A stretch of DNA of 64,000 bases from Chthoniobacter flavus Ellin428. Its GTDB lineage: Bacteria > Verrucomicrobiota > Verrucomicrobiia > Chthoniobacterales > Chthoniobacteraceae. Below, piece by piece: positions 55,699 to 63,984 of the stretch. The notes beneath the pieces were generated by a model that was not told where the DNA came from, did not search any database, and saw only the letters and a program-made list of their open reading frames with translations. The position numbers and the translations under genes are program-made. Position 1 is the stretch's first letter. Each line of letters starts with the position of its first letter. The stretch covers positions 186,001 through 250,000 of the forward strand of contig NZ_ABVL01000008.1 of NCBI RefSeq assembly GCF_000173075.1, in the 5' to 3' direction.

Positions 55699-57177
55699 AT
55701 GGCTACCGGTATCGATAACATCGAACACGTCGTCGTGGTGATGATGGAAAATCGCTCGTTCGACAATTTGCTGGGCTGGCTTTACGGCCCCGGGAATCTA
55801 CCCAAACACAACATTCCCGAGCAAAATCCGACGACGTTCGACGGGCTGCTCCCGAATACCTTTTCCAACGCCATGGGTGACGGGACACCGCCCGTCTTTG
55901 CCGGCCGGCCGCCCAAGTCCTGGCCATCGAACTCGAACGCGAGCTGCGTGCCGACACCAGATCCGCACGAGGAGTTCGACCACATCGCGACGCAGATTTT
56001 CGGCACGGCGAATCCCGCGGAGGGACAGTCCGCCAACATGAGCGGCTTCCTCAAGGACTACGCGAGCACCAATGCCGGTCAGGCTTCCGCGGGGCAGATC
56101 ATGGAGTCGTTCGGTCCGCAGGAAGCGAATGTCATCAACGATCTCGCCCGCAACTTCGCGGTGTGCGACGGGTGGTTTGCCTCCTGTCCGTGCCAGACGT
56201 GGCCCAATCGCGGATTCGTCCACACCGGTTCGTCGGACGGCCATATCAATAACGACAACTACGAGCTCTACGACATCCCGACCGTCTTCAATGTCCTCGA
56301 AGAGCAAAACATCACCTGGAATGTTTTCGCGGATACCACCCCACCGATCCCTGCGCTGACGCTCGGCCAATTTTTGCCGCGGCTTCTTCCTTACTCCGCG
56401 CACTTCCGGGGTTTCTCCAGCTTTCCCAGCCTCTGCGCCGCACCGGCCAATGCCAACCCTGCGTCGAAATTGCCGGCCTATTCTTTCATCGAGCCACGCT
56501 TCGTCACCCAGCTCGGTCTCTTCAAGCTCGACTACCCGAGCGATTATCATCCGCCGCACAACGTCTGCCGCGGTGATACCTTCCTCGCCCAGGTTTACGA
56601 TGCAGTGCGGCTCAGTCCGTATCGCGACAAGATCCTGCTGGTCATCACCTTCGACGAACATGGCGGATGCTACGATCACGTGGTGCCGCCGACGGGCGCG
56701 GCACCGCCGCTGCCCTATAGCACGTCACGCGATGGCACCTTCGGCTTTGACCGATTTGGCGTGCGCGTGCCGGCCATCGTCGTCTCTTCCTATGTGCGCC
56801 CAGGCACCGTTTTCCGGGCACCGGGGAATACGCCTTACGATCACACATCGATTCTCGCGACGTTGCGCGACTGGAAGGGGCTCGGCCAGTCCTTCCTGCC
56901 CAGCCCGCGCATCAAGGCTGCGCCCACGCTGCAGCCAGTGCTAACGCAGGATGATACCGCGAAGATTGTTGTTTGGCCGGAGATCACCGCGCAGTGCAGC
57001 ATCACGGGCGACGATGAATCGCTGGCCACCCCGCTGAATGACGTGCAGCGCAGCCTCATCGCCAGCGCGATCCGGACTAACAATCCGCAAGCTTCGGAAC
57101 AGGCCACCGCAGCCGTCGCCAAGCATCTAACCAACTATCAGCATCAGTTGAAGTTCCTGCATCCGGACGCACCGTAG
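55699..57177 (+). CDS. phospholipase C/acid phosphatase-type phosphoesterase
   Basis: A 492-residue phosphoesterase-family enzyme (bacterial phospholipase C/AcpA type), hydrolysing phosphodiesters or phosphomonoesters. IEHVVVVMMENRSFDNLLGW is the N-terminal metal and nucleophile motif (ENRSFD). Further motifs are PHEEFDHIATQIFG, CQTWPNRGFVHTGSSDGHIN, DKILLVITFDEHGGCYDHVV (second metal site) and FGVRVPAIVVSSYVRPGTVF. No signal peptide is visible. A strong ribosome-binding site (AGGAGG, about 9 bases before the ATG) supports the start. Single gene. The fold is confident; the substrate is inferred. Confidence 0.92.
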   Translation: MATGIDNIEHVVVVMMENRSFDNLLGWLYGPGNLPKHNIPEQNPTTFDGLLPNTFSNAMGDGTPPVFAGRPPKSWPSNSNASCVPTPDPHEEFDHIATQIFGTANPAEGQSANMSGFLKDYASTNAGQASAGQIMESFGPQEANVINDLARNFAVCDGWFASCPCQTWPNRGFVHTGSSDGHINNDNYELYDIPTVFNVLEEQNITWNVFADTTPPIPALTLGQFLPRLLPYSAHFRGFSSFPSLCAAPANANPASKLPAYSFIEPRFVTQLGLFKLDYPSDYHPPHNVCRGDTFLAQVYDAVRLSPYRDKILLVITFDEHGGCYDHVVPPTGAAPPLPYSTSRDGTFGFDRFGVRVPAIVVSSYVRPGTVFRAPGNTPYDHTSILATLRDWKGLGQSFLPSPRIKAAPTLQPVLTQDDTAKIVVWPEITAQCSITGDDESLATPLNDVQRSLIASAIRTNNPQASEQATAAVAKHLTNYQHQLKFLHPDAP

Positions 57178-57209
57178 AGATTGTACCGAAACTAATTCGG
57201 GATGAAGAG

Positions 57210-57296
57210 TGACCACGGATTACGCGGATTTCACGGATTACAGAAATCTGCATCGCTCGTCTCATCCGTGAAATCCGCGTAATCCGTGGTCAAAAA
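57210..57296. repeat. CACGGATT/CGCGGATT phrase hairpin (copy 2)
   Basis: TGACCACGGATTACGCGGAT plus TTCACGGATTA (57210-57240) faces TCATCCGTGAAATCCGCGTA plus ATCCGTGGTCAAAAA (57262-57296). It is more regular than the copy at 32677-32765. Between two convergent genes (ends 57177 and 57386). Confidence 0.88.
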
Positions 57297-57385
57297 CTCC
57301 TTTTGTCCGACTTTCGGAATTCGTTTTCGAATCAGAGCTGGAGGAAAGCGCGCCGTCGCTTCCGTGTGAGTGGAAAATTGATGCT

Positions 57386-58369
57386 CTAAATCGGCGGTGG
57401 TGGCGGGAAGCCGGGCGGCGGGCCGAAGCGGCCGGGACCACCGGGACCGCCAGGCCCACCAGGGCCGCCTCCGGGTGGGCGCTCGCGGAAGCTGAAGTCC
57501 GGCGTGCCGTGGAATTTCCGGGAGATGAACGGGAACTCGGCGGTGGTCACGTAATAGTAAGTGCCTTCCGGAAATTCGGGAGTCGCACCGAAGCGGCCGT
57601 TGCATTCATCGAGATCGCCGGAGCCGGCGGCATACTCGTAGTCGGGCGTGTATTTGCCGTCATACGCTCCGCCGGGCCCGCTTTCACCGCCTGGGCGATT
57701 GCCGGTTTTCAAGCGAAAGGACGATTTCATTTTCACCAGCGGACTCGTCGCCTCTTTCGCGTCCTGATGGGCGAGCGGTCCGTAGATCGGAAAGCCATCC
57801 GCCGCCCAACCGATGAGCACCATGCTGTTCTCGCCACGCAGTTGTTTGATGAGCCCGATCGGAATGCCGTGATAGTGATAGGCGCCGCTCGGTTGCACGT
57901 GCGCGTTGCTCCAGTCCATGCCGAGCTGACCGCGACCCTTGTAGATCGCTTCTTCGTTCCAGATCGACCGGAAGTCGCGGTGCCAGAATTCCGCGGTCGC
58001 CGGATCGAACTTCACGCCATTGACCGCGATGCCGAAGACCATATGCCCCGCATTGACCGGAGCCGGCGCTTCCTGCGGATGCGTGGGCACTTCGTAGTGA
58101 TAACTCTGCGGACGAATGACATTCGGATTGCCCGGATTGGGAAAACGTCCGGTCTCATGATTCGGGATATCGTTCGACTCGATGATGCGCTTGTCACCTT
58201 CCACGCGAATGCTCACGCGGCTCTCCGGCAAACCATAAGCAGCTGGTTCGAAAAACGCCGGTGGGTTGTCGCCCGCATCCTCGGAGTGGGCCAAAGCGAC
58301 GATTGACGTGGCCGCGAATACCGCAGTGCCAGCCACGAACAGAAAAATGGGGGAATGGGAGGAAGGCAT
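57386..58369 (-). CDS. YHYH-domain secreted protein
   Basis: 327 residues with a signal peptide (MPSSHSPIFLFVAGTAVFAA, ending ALA). The core has the YHYH signature in HVQPSGAYHYHGIPIGLIKQ, together with GHMVFGIAVNGVKFDPATAE, ENSMVLIGWAADGFPIYGPL and GTYYYVTTAEFPFISRKFHG. The histidines are probably metal ligands. The last 30 residues are Gly/Pro repeats (GGPGGPGGPGGPGRFGPPPG), as in other verrucomicrobial exported proteins. Function unknown. Single gene. Confidence 0.88.
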   Translation of the reverse strand: MPSSHSPIFLFVAGTAVFAATSIVALAHSEDAGDNPPAFFEPAAYGLPESRVSIRVEGDKRIIESNDIPNHETGRFPNPGNPNVIRPQSYHYEVPTHPQEAPAPVNAGHMVFGIAVNGVKFDPATAEFWHRDFRSIWNEEAIYKGRGQLGMDWSNAHVQPSGAYHYHGIPIGLIKQLRGENSMVLIGWAADGFPIYGPLAHQDAKEATSPLVKMKSSFRLKTGNRPGGESGPGGAYDGKYTPDYEYAAGSGDLDECNGRFGATPEFPEGTYYYVTTAEFPFISRKFHGTPDFSFRERPPGGGPGGPGGPGGPGRFGPPPGFPPPPPI

Positions 58370-58483
58370 AATTTCGAAATGCGTCGATTCACAAAATGAA
58401 CGCCGCCCCTTTCCTTCAGTAACGCCGAAAATTGTTAAGCAATGGTAAAAGTCCGCGCGGGGCGTTTACGTTGTGGCTGACGG

Positions 58484-58738
58484 TCAGTTATCTGCCAATC
58501 GTACGTCCACGACCATCACGGCTTTCACGGGAGCGTCTACCCAATAAGTGATCGCGTAGTCGCCGACGATCTTCACTTGCCGCACGCGCAGTGACGTGTC
58601 CTTGTCCAAAAAATCGCCCGGCGTGTCCGGTTTCTCCCGCAGACTGCGAATGAAATTCATGATGCGCTGGCGCTGCGCACCGCTCTTCGGAACGCTCTCC
58701 AAAACCGTGAGGTGCATGAATACCTCGTAGCCGCCCAT
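58484..58738 (-). CDS. RelE/ParE-type toxin (candidate)
   Basis: 84 residues: MGGYEVFMHLTVLESVPKSG, AQRQRIMNFIRSLREKPDTP, GDFLDKDTSLRVRQVKIVGD, YAITYWVDAPVKAVMVVDVR. This fits the RelE/ParE fold (one helix pair, then three strands ending in a V.V...V strand). It begins 5 bases after the stop of the 65-residue gene upstream, the usual antitoxin-first order on this strand. Members either cleave ribosome-bound mRNA or poison gyrase; which one cannot be told here. Confidence 0.75.
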   Translation of the reverse strand: MGGYEVFMHLTVLESVPKSGAQRQRIMNFIRSLREKPDTPGDFLDKDTSLRVRQVKIVGDYAITYWVDAPVKAVMVVDVRLADN

Positions 58739-58743
58739 TCAAG

Positions 58744-58941
58744 TCACTTTTCGTCGAGCCGCTTTTCAAATTCCTCTGGCGTCAGCCAATGCGCCGGATT
58801 TTTGTCGTCCAGAACCGCACTCACATGAGCCTGATAATTTGGATCTGTGTGATGGCGCAGGTGAAAGAGATAAGCCGACACCTCGTTCTGCTCCGCAGAG
58901 GAAAGTCCGGCGAGACTCTTCTTAATTTCTTCCACGCTCAT
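58744..58941 (-). CDS. antitoxin-like small protein
   Basis: 65 residues: MSVEEIKKSLAGLSSAEQNE, VSAYLFHLRHHTDPNYQAHV, SAVLDDKNPAHWLTPEEFEK and RLDEK. An N-terminal helical segment is followed by a charged tail ending in WLTPEEFEKRLDE, the shape of antitoxins that wrap around RelE/ParE toxins. It lies directly upstream of the toxin-like gene. A longer start at 58980 is possible. No known antitoxin family assigned. Confidence 0.7.
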   Translation of the reverse strand: MSVEEIKKSLAGLSSAEQNEVSAYLFHLRHHTDPNYQAHVSAVLDDKNPAHWLTPEEFEKRLDEK

Positions 58942-59008
58942 GCCCCGATCTTCGTGCCAGAGAGGCAACGGTGCAAGCACCCGTTTGCGGGCAGCTGCTA
59001 ATGACGAT

Positions 59009-59785
59009 TTAATCTCCGTTCATCGCCTCATCCTCATACTTCCGGCTGTAGCGCACGAAGGCGAAGAAGGCGGTGGCGACGGCGATCCAGAGGCCGGGGA
59101 AGCCGTCGAGGAATCCGCGGCGGATGACATAGGCGCGGAAGAAACGCCACCACGGGCGGAACAAGGTCGCGGCGAGCGACCAGCGGGCGCCTTCGCTCTT
59201 TTGCTTTTCGAGAAAGGCGTCGGCGAACGTGTTGATCTTGCTCACGTAGTGCCGCATGTCGCGGAAGGAATAGTGATGGAGGTCGCCGTTCAAAGTCGTG
59301 ACCGGGCCCTCGATCTCCACTTTGTCGTGCGCGGCGTTGCCCCCGCAGCGACCTTTGTCGCGGCGAAAGAGGCGCAGCTTGCGATCAGGATACCAGTCGC
59401 CGTGGGTGATCCAGCGGCCCATGAACCAGACTTTGCGGGCCATCTTCGCGCCCACGTAGCGCTCGGCGTCGCTCTTTTCGAAAAAGGCAATGATGGCGGC
59501 TTTCAGCTCGGGGGAAAGTTCCTCGTCACAATCGAGCAGGAGCACCCATGGCTGGGTGCAAAGCGAGACGGCGACGTTTTTCTGGTCGCGCTGGCCGAGG
59601 TAATCCTGGTGCTGCACGCGGGCGCCGAATTCCCGGGCGACATCCAAAGTTTTGTCGGTGGAACCGGAATCCACGACGACGATTTCCTTCGCGAGGTCCG
59701 CGGCGCTTTGCAGGCAACGGCGCAGGTTGGCTTCCTCATTGAGAGAGATGATCGCGATGGAAAGATTCAGCGGCAGACCGGGCAT
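59009..59785 (-). CDS. GT2-family glycosyltransferase (WaaE/KdtX-like)
   Basis: 258 residues of glycosyltransferase family 2: LSIAIISLNEEANLRRCLQS, EIVVVDSGSTDKTLDVAREF, the DxD-type motif in WVLLLDCDEELSPELKAAII and KVWFMGRWITHGDWYPDRKL with LRLFRRDKGRCGG. The order and spacing match LPS-core beta-glucosyltransferases of the WaaE/KdtX kind, acting on the inner membrane face. A C-terminal membrane-associated helix (FPGLWIAVATAFFAFVRYS) is typical. Start chosen at 59785; the upstream extension lacks coding character. Single gene. Confidence 0.88.
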   Translation of the reverse strand: MPGLPLNLSIAIISLNEEANLRRCLQSAADLAKEIVVVDSGSTDKTLDVAREFGARVQHQDYLGQRDQKNVAVSLCTQPWVLLLDCDEELSPELKAAIIAFFEKSDAERYVGAKMARKVWFMGRWITHGDWYPDRKLRLFRRDKGRCGGNAAHDKVEIEGPVTTLNGDLHHYSFRDMRHYVSKINTFADAFLEKQKSEGARWSLAATLFRPWWRFFRAYVIRRGFLDGFPGLWIAVATAFFAFVRYSRKYEDEAMNGD

Positions 59786-59905
59786 GGATGGCCGAGGGTG
59801 GCGTGCGCCAGACGGGCCGCCAAGCTCGTTTCTGGGAGTGGACTTCACCGCTGAGGCACTTCGCTCAGAGTGACATGCGAAATAAAACAGCGGAAAGAAT
59901 GTTTG

Positions 59906-59973
59906 GCCCGCAAATCACGCAAATGACTCGAATGAAGGAGCACCAATTCGTGTCATTCGCGTGATTCGCGGGC
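59906..59973. repeat. GCAAATCAC phrase hairpin
   Basis: GCCCGCAAATCACGCAAATG plus ACTCGAATG (59906-59934) mirrors ATTCGTGTCATTCGCGTGAT plus TCGCGGGC (59946-59973), with an 11-base loop. It fills the gap between the GT2 start and the rhomboid-like gene's 3' end. Confidence 0.85.
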
Positions 59974-59990
59974 GTTCTTTTCCGAGTCAC

Positions 59991-60848
59991 TCAGGAATGC
60001 TTCGGCACGGGCTTCTCGCTGAGCTTGCCGCGGCCTTGCTCGAGGATCTTCCGCTCCGAGCGGGTGAGGCTCTTTATGCCGTGCTGCGCGATCTTCTCGA
60101 GGATCGGGTCGATCTCCGCGGTGATGAACTGCTCGGGGGTCATGCGGGCCAGCCGGGCGGCACGCTGGCGGCGATCGAAGATGTAGCGCTGGATGGCCAG
60201 CGGATTACCGTAGCCGAGCTGCTTCACGTAGGCCCAGCCGAAGATCGCGCCCGCGATCATCCCCGCCGGGCCGATCTCCGTGGCCGTATCCGTCACCCAG
60301 CAAATACTACTGACGCCGAGCAGCGCCCAGGTGAGGTACTTCGCCCGGATTCGCACGGGCATGACGAAGAGCAGGTGGCAGGTCACCTCGAGCTCCGGCA
60401 GGATGGTGGTATAGGCGACGATCACCGCGGACACACCGGCCGACACACCCATGAGCGGTTTCGCGCTCATGAACGTCCAGTGCGCCAGGCCGCCGAGGAG
60501 ATTGCCCACGACGTAGATGATCGAAAAGTGACGTGCGCCGACGATCGGCTCCAACTCGCGGCCCGCGAGGAAGAGCAACAGCAGATTGACCGCCATCTGC
60601 ACCGGATCGGCATGCAGCAGGCCGAAGCTCAGGAATTTCCACCACTGCCCGCTTTTGATCACCCCATCGTCGAGCGCCAGCCATTGGCGGAGGATCTCGT
60701 GGGTCGGCTGGCCACTGAGCAGCGTCTCGGTGATGAATTGCGCGCCGAAAGCCCCCGCACCGAGCGCCACGACGAGCATCGTGGCCGATGCGCGTCCCGG
60801 TTGCCACCGTCGCACAAACGGCTGCATTTGTCGGCGGGAGGGGCGCAT
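59991..60848 (-). CDS. rhomboid-like membrane protein lacking the catalytic His
   Basis: 285 residues, about six TM spans. Rhomboid features: QWWKFLSFGLLHADPVQMAV with the TM2 His and Asn, the GxSxG-type Ser segment LMGVSAGVSAVIVAYTT, and GPAGMIAGAIFGW in the last TM. In active rhomboids that last TM carries AH(x)2-3G with the catalytic His; here the equivalent position reads IGPAG, with no His, and the second TM2 His is Gln. A pseudoprotease (iRhom-like binder) is therefore likely. The C-terminal helical tail (PEQFITAEIDPILEKIAQHG, TRSERKILEQGRGKL) is the cytoplasmic domain common in bacterial rhomboids. Confidence 0.82.
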   Translation of the reverse strand: MRPSRRQMQPFVRRWQPGRASATMLVVALGAGAFGAQFITETLLSGQPTHEILRQWLALDDGVIKSGQWWKFLSFGLLHADPVQMAVNLLLLFLAGRELEPIVGARHFSIIYVVGNLLGGLAHWTFMSAKPLMGVSAGVSAVIVAYTTILPELEVTCHLLFVMPVRIRAKYLTWALLGVSSICWVTDTATEIGPAGMIAGAIFGWAYVKQLGYGNPLAIQRYIFDRRQRAARLARMTPEQFITAEIDPILEKIAQHGIKSLTRSERKILEQGRGKLSEKPVPKHS

Positions 60849-60862
60849 ACGTGAAAGAAATT

Positions 60863-60881
60863 AAGCGACGCGCCGTCGCTT
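60863..60881 (-). terminator. intrinsic terminator after the lipid kinase
   Basis: AAGCGACG and CGTCGCTT (8-bp stem, 3-base loop), read on the minus strand and followed by AATTTCTTTC. It lies 32-50 bases beyond the lipid kinase stop and just before the rhomboid-like start, so it separates the two same-strand genes. Confidence 0.6.
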
Positions 60882-60912
60882 GTAAAATTGGAAAGCGTCC
60901 GGTCTTGTCATT

Positions 60913-61779
60913 TTAATTATCGCGCCCAACCGGCACCACGACCTTAAGTTTTCGTGACGAAATGCGGAAGGTCACCGGCAGGGCGCCGACGACCTCGCCA
61001 TCGACCTCCACGGGTACGTCTTCGTCGCTGCGCACGGACGCCTTTTTCGTCTGGAAATACTCCACATCGGGCAGGCCGGTGTGTTTGCCGATGAAGACAT
61101 TCGTCACGTAACGGGCGATGTCGAGGTAGGCGAGGTTCTTGAAGATGAGGACGTCGAGCTTGCCGTCGTCGATCCGGGCTTCCTTGAAGAAGGCGAGCGG
61201 GCCGCCGTAGTAGCGGCCATTCCCGATGAGCACGAAGGATCCCTCGCGCACCTGATCGTCCGCCTCCACATAGAGACGGGGCGGTTTTTGGGCGGCGATC
61301 TGGGCCGCGGAAATGAGGTAACTCAGTGGGCCGAAGTTCTTTTTGAAATTCCAGCTGGTGGCCTGCACGACCTGGGCATCGAGTCCAACCCCGGCGAGCT
61401 GGACGAAATATTGTTGGTTGGCCCGCAGCAGGTCGACCCGGCGGGTCCGGCCGGCCTGAATGATGGCCCAGGCCTCATCGAGGTCGCCCGGCAGGCCGAG
61501 TTCGGCCGCGAAGACGTTCATGGTGCCGACCGGCAGGATGCCGAGAGAAACGTCCGAGCCGACGATCCCGTTGACCACCTCATTCACCGTGCCGTCGCCG
61601 CCGGCCGCCACAATGGTGGCAAAGCCCTCTTTCACAGCAGCTTCCGCCACGGCCCGGGCATCGCCGGGAGCCGCGGTCGCACGCATGGTGCAATTGGGCA
61701 ACTTCTCGATGCGGCGCCAAGCCGCCTTGGCTCGCTCGCTGCGAGCCGCTGGATTGAAAATAACAAGGGTCTCCTGCAT
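60913..61779 (-). CDS. diacylglycerol/lipid kinase (YegS-like)
   Basis: 288 residues of the DAGK-catalytic fold, phosphorylating diacylglycerol or a related lipid with ATP. The nucleotide motif IVAAGGDGTVNEVVNGIVGS and GILPVGTMNVFAAELGLPGD are decisive. Further C-terminal marks are FVLIGNGRYYGGPLAFFKEA and a beta-sandwich ending GEVVGALPVTFRISSRKLKV with the second catalytic acidic region (EDVPVEVDGE). Divergent from the AsmA-like gene. Recycling of diacylglycerol into phospholipid is the usual role. Confidence 0.9.
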   Translation of the reverse strand: MQETLVIFNPAARSERAKAAWRRIEKLPNCTMRATAAPGDARAVAEAAVKEGFATIVAAGGDGTVNEVVNGIVGSDVSLGILPVGTMNVFAAELGLPGDLDEAWAIIQAGRTRRVDLLRANQQYFVQLAGVGLDAQVVQATSWNFKKNFGPLSYLISAAQIAAQKPPRLYVEADDQVREGSFVLIGNGRYYGGPLAFFKEARIDDGKLDVLIFKNLAYLDIARYVTNVFIGKHTGLPDVEYFQTKKASVRSDEDVPVEVDGEVVGALPVTFRISSRKLKVVVPVGRDN

Positions 61780-61834
61780 GCTGCACGGGCGATTCCGCCT
61801 TTTCTTTCAAGGCTCGGGGACTACGTTGTGCGGC

Positions 61835-63433
61835 GTGAAAAAAGTTTCCAAGGCTATTCTCATCGGGCTCACCATATTGGTGGCCTTGGGGGTCGCCCTC
61901 GTCGTTGGCTTGAACCTCTACATCCAGTCGCCCGGCTCGCAAGCGCGGATCCAGGAGGAATTGAGCAAAGCCCTGCGTCTGCCCCTGAAGCTGACGAATG
62001 TCAGCGTGTCGCCGTTCGGCGACCTGCGCATCACCGGCATCACCATCCCGAATGGGGGCGCGAATTTCCTCGAAGCCACTTCCTTCAATGCCCACTACCG
62101 GCTGCTCCCGATTCTGCAGGGCAAGCTGGAGATCACCGAGATGAGCGTGGAGAACCCGAAGATCATCTGGGCACAGACCGCGGACAAAAAGTGGAAACTG
62201 CCCGCGCCGGAACAGGCGAAAGAGGTCTCCGCCGAGGACGCGAACCAGAAGCTGGCGAAGGAGGAGAAAAAGGGGGAATCCGCCAATGGACAGCCCGGGG
62301 AAAAGAAGCCGGCGGAGGAGGTCGAAAAAGTGGCCGCGGAGAAGAAGAGCAAGTTTGTCGTGGCCGTCGATCGCTTCGAGGTGAAGGGCGGCCAGGCCGA
62401 GTTGTTCGACAACGAAAACAAGCACCTCGCGGTGTTGAGCGACGTGAACATGGTCTACACGTCCCTCACTCCCGACCACATCGAGGGCACAGCGACCATC
62501 GGCAAACTGGTCTATGCGGACGGCGCGACGTTCGAAAATGTGAGCACGCCGTTCAGCTTTGCCGGGGGCGCATTCGACCTCTCGCAAATCGACGCCACTT
62601 TTGCCGGCGGCAAGGTGCAGGGCAAATACCACACCCACAACGAAGGGGAGCATTCGCCTTTCAAAATTGCGGTGAACTTTTTGCAGGTGAACCTGGACCA
62701 ACTGGGACGGCAATGGGGAACGGATCCCGGGCAGATGCTCGGGACCCTGAGCGGGCAGGCCGAAATCCACGGCGACTATCAGCGCAAGAACCGTTACGAT
62801 GGCGTCGGCCGCGTGGACATTCGCGACGCGCAGTTTCACCAGCTCGATCTTTTCCAGAACATCGGGCAGATCATCGGCCTGAAGGAGCTCTCCGACCTGC
62901 GGGTGCGCGATGGACACTCAGATCTGCGGCTGAGCGGCGAGAAGGTGTATGTGGACACACTCGCTCTCAATACCGCCGACCTGCAACTCACCGCGCACGG
63001 CATGGTGCGGCTCGACAAGCGGCTCAACCTCGACGCGCAACTTTCGGTCGAGGAAGCCGTGGCGCAGCATCTCCCGGCGATGATTCACGACAGCTTCACG
63101 CCCATCGAAGGCGGCCGGCGGGCGATCGATTTCGTCATCAACGGCACGACCGATAAACCGAAGACGAACCTGCTCAACAAGCTCATCGGGCAGAAGATCG
63201 ACAACCAATTCGGCAATGTGCTGAACAGCATCTTCGGCGACAAGAAGCAGGAAGACGACAAGGCCCGGAAAGAGGACAAGGACAAGGAGAAGAAAAAGAA
63301 GAAGGACAAGGAAGCGCCCGGCACACCCGCCCCGACGGCGGCGCCCGAGCCGGCCAGCCCCGCTCCCGCTCCCGCGGCTCCCCAGCCGGCTCCGGTGACT
63401 CCGCAACCTCAACCGACCACGCCGAATCCGTGA
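61835..63433 (+). CDS. AsmA-family outer-envelope protein
   Basis: 532 residues. It starts at a GTG (KKVSKAILIGLTILVALGVA), giving one N-terminal TM; an ATG 57 bases upstream is possible but reads through poor sequence. AsmA/YhdP-like beta-taco repeats follow (PLKLTNVSVSPFGDLRITGI, GKLEITEMSVENPKIIWAQT, KFVVAVDRFEVKGGQAELFD). A Lys/Glu-rich insert lies near 140-165. The C-terminal tail is charged (EDKDKEKKKKKDKE) and then Pro/Ala-rich. Such proteins carry phospholipids or affect outer-membrane assembly. The stop overlaps the rsmD GTG. Confidence 0.82.
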   Translation: MKKVSKAILIGLTILVALGVALVVGLNLYIQSPGSQARIQEELSKALRLPLKLTNVSVSPFGDLRITGITIPNGGANFLEATSFNAHYRLLPILQGKLEITEMSVENPKIIWAQTADKKWKLPAPEQAKEVSAEDANQKLAKEEKKGESANGQPGEKKPAEEVEKVAAEKKSKFVVAVDRFEVKGGQAELFDNENKHLAVLSDVNMVYTSLTPDHIEGTATIGKLVYADGATFENVSTPFSFAGGAFDLSQIDATFAGGKVQGKYHTHNEGEHSPFKIAVNFLQVNLDQLGRQWGTDPGQMLGTLSGQAEIHGDYQRKNRYDGVGRVDIRDAQFHQLDLFQNIGQIIGLKELSDLRVRDGHSDLRLSGEKVYVDTLALNTADLQLTAHGMVRLDKRLNLDAQLSVEEAVAQHLPAMIHDSFTPIEGGRRAIDFVINGTTDKPKTNLLNKLIGQKIDNQFGNVLNSIFGDKKQEDDKARKEDKDKEKKKKKDKEAPGTPAPTAAPEPASPAPAPAAPQPAPVTPQPQPTTPNP

Positions 63434-63984
63434 GGGTCATCGCTGGTAGTGCGGGTGGGCTTTCGTTGTATCTGCCCAAGAGCGAATTGCGACCGACCAT
63501 GGATGTGGTCAAAGGCGCGATTTATTCCAGTCTCAGCGATTTTATCATCGGGGCGCGGGTCCTCGATCTCTTCGCCGGCAGCGGCGCGCTGGGGATCGAG
63601 GCGCTGAGCCGCGGAGCGGCTGCGGCCACGTTTGTGGAAAGCGATCGCCGGGCGGTGGCGGCGATCGAGAAGAACCTGGAAAGGACGAAGCTGACGGGCG
63701 ACGTGCAGCCGGTCGATGTGTTCCGTTTTCTCGACCGTCTTGTCGGGGCGGGATCGTTCGATTTGATCCTCGCCGATCCGCCTTACGCCAAGGTGCCGGG
63801 CGAGCGCGATTTCACGCCGGAACTGCTCGGTTCGGAGCCGTTGCGCAAGGCGCTGAAACCCAATGGCATTTTCATTCTCGAACATATGCCGGGGGCGAAA
63901 TTGCCGCTGCGCGACGTCTGGGAGTGCTTTCGTCAGAAGCGTTACGGTGCTACCGAGGTGGCCTTTCTCCGGCCGGTGAGTTGA
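63430..63984 (+). CDS. rsmD: 16S rRNA (guanine966-N2)-methyltransferase
   Basis: A 184-residue Rossmann methyltransferase that adds a methyl group to G966 of 16S rRNA during small-subunit assembly. MRVIAGSAGG and LRPTMDVVKGAIYSSL (the RsmD RPT..(V/A)(K/R)EA-type motif), VLDLFAGSGALGIEALSRGA (SAM site) and LILADPPYAKVPGERD (DPPY catalytic motif) are diagnostic. It starts with GTG overlapping the AsmA-like stop, so translation is coupled. Complete; 16 bases remain before the window ends. Confidence 0.95.
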   Translation: MRVIAGSAGGLSLYLPKSELRPTMDVVKGAIYSSLSDFIIGARVLDLFAGSGALGIEALSRGAAAATFVESDRRAVAAIEKNLERTKLTGDVQPVDVFRFLDRLVGAGSFDLILADPPYAKVPGERDFTPELLGSEPLRKALKPNGIFILEHMPGAKLPLRDVWECFRQKRYGATEVAFLRPVS

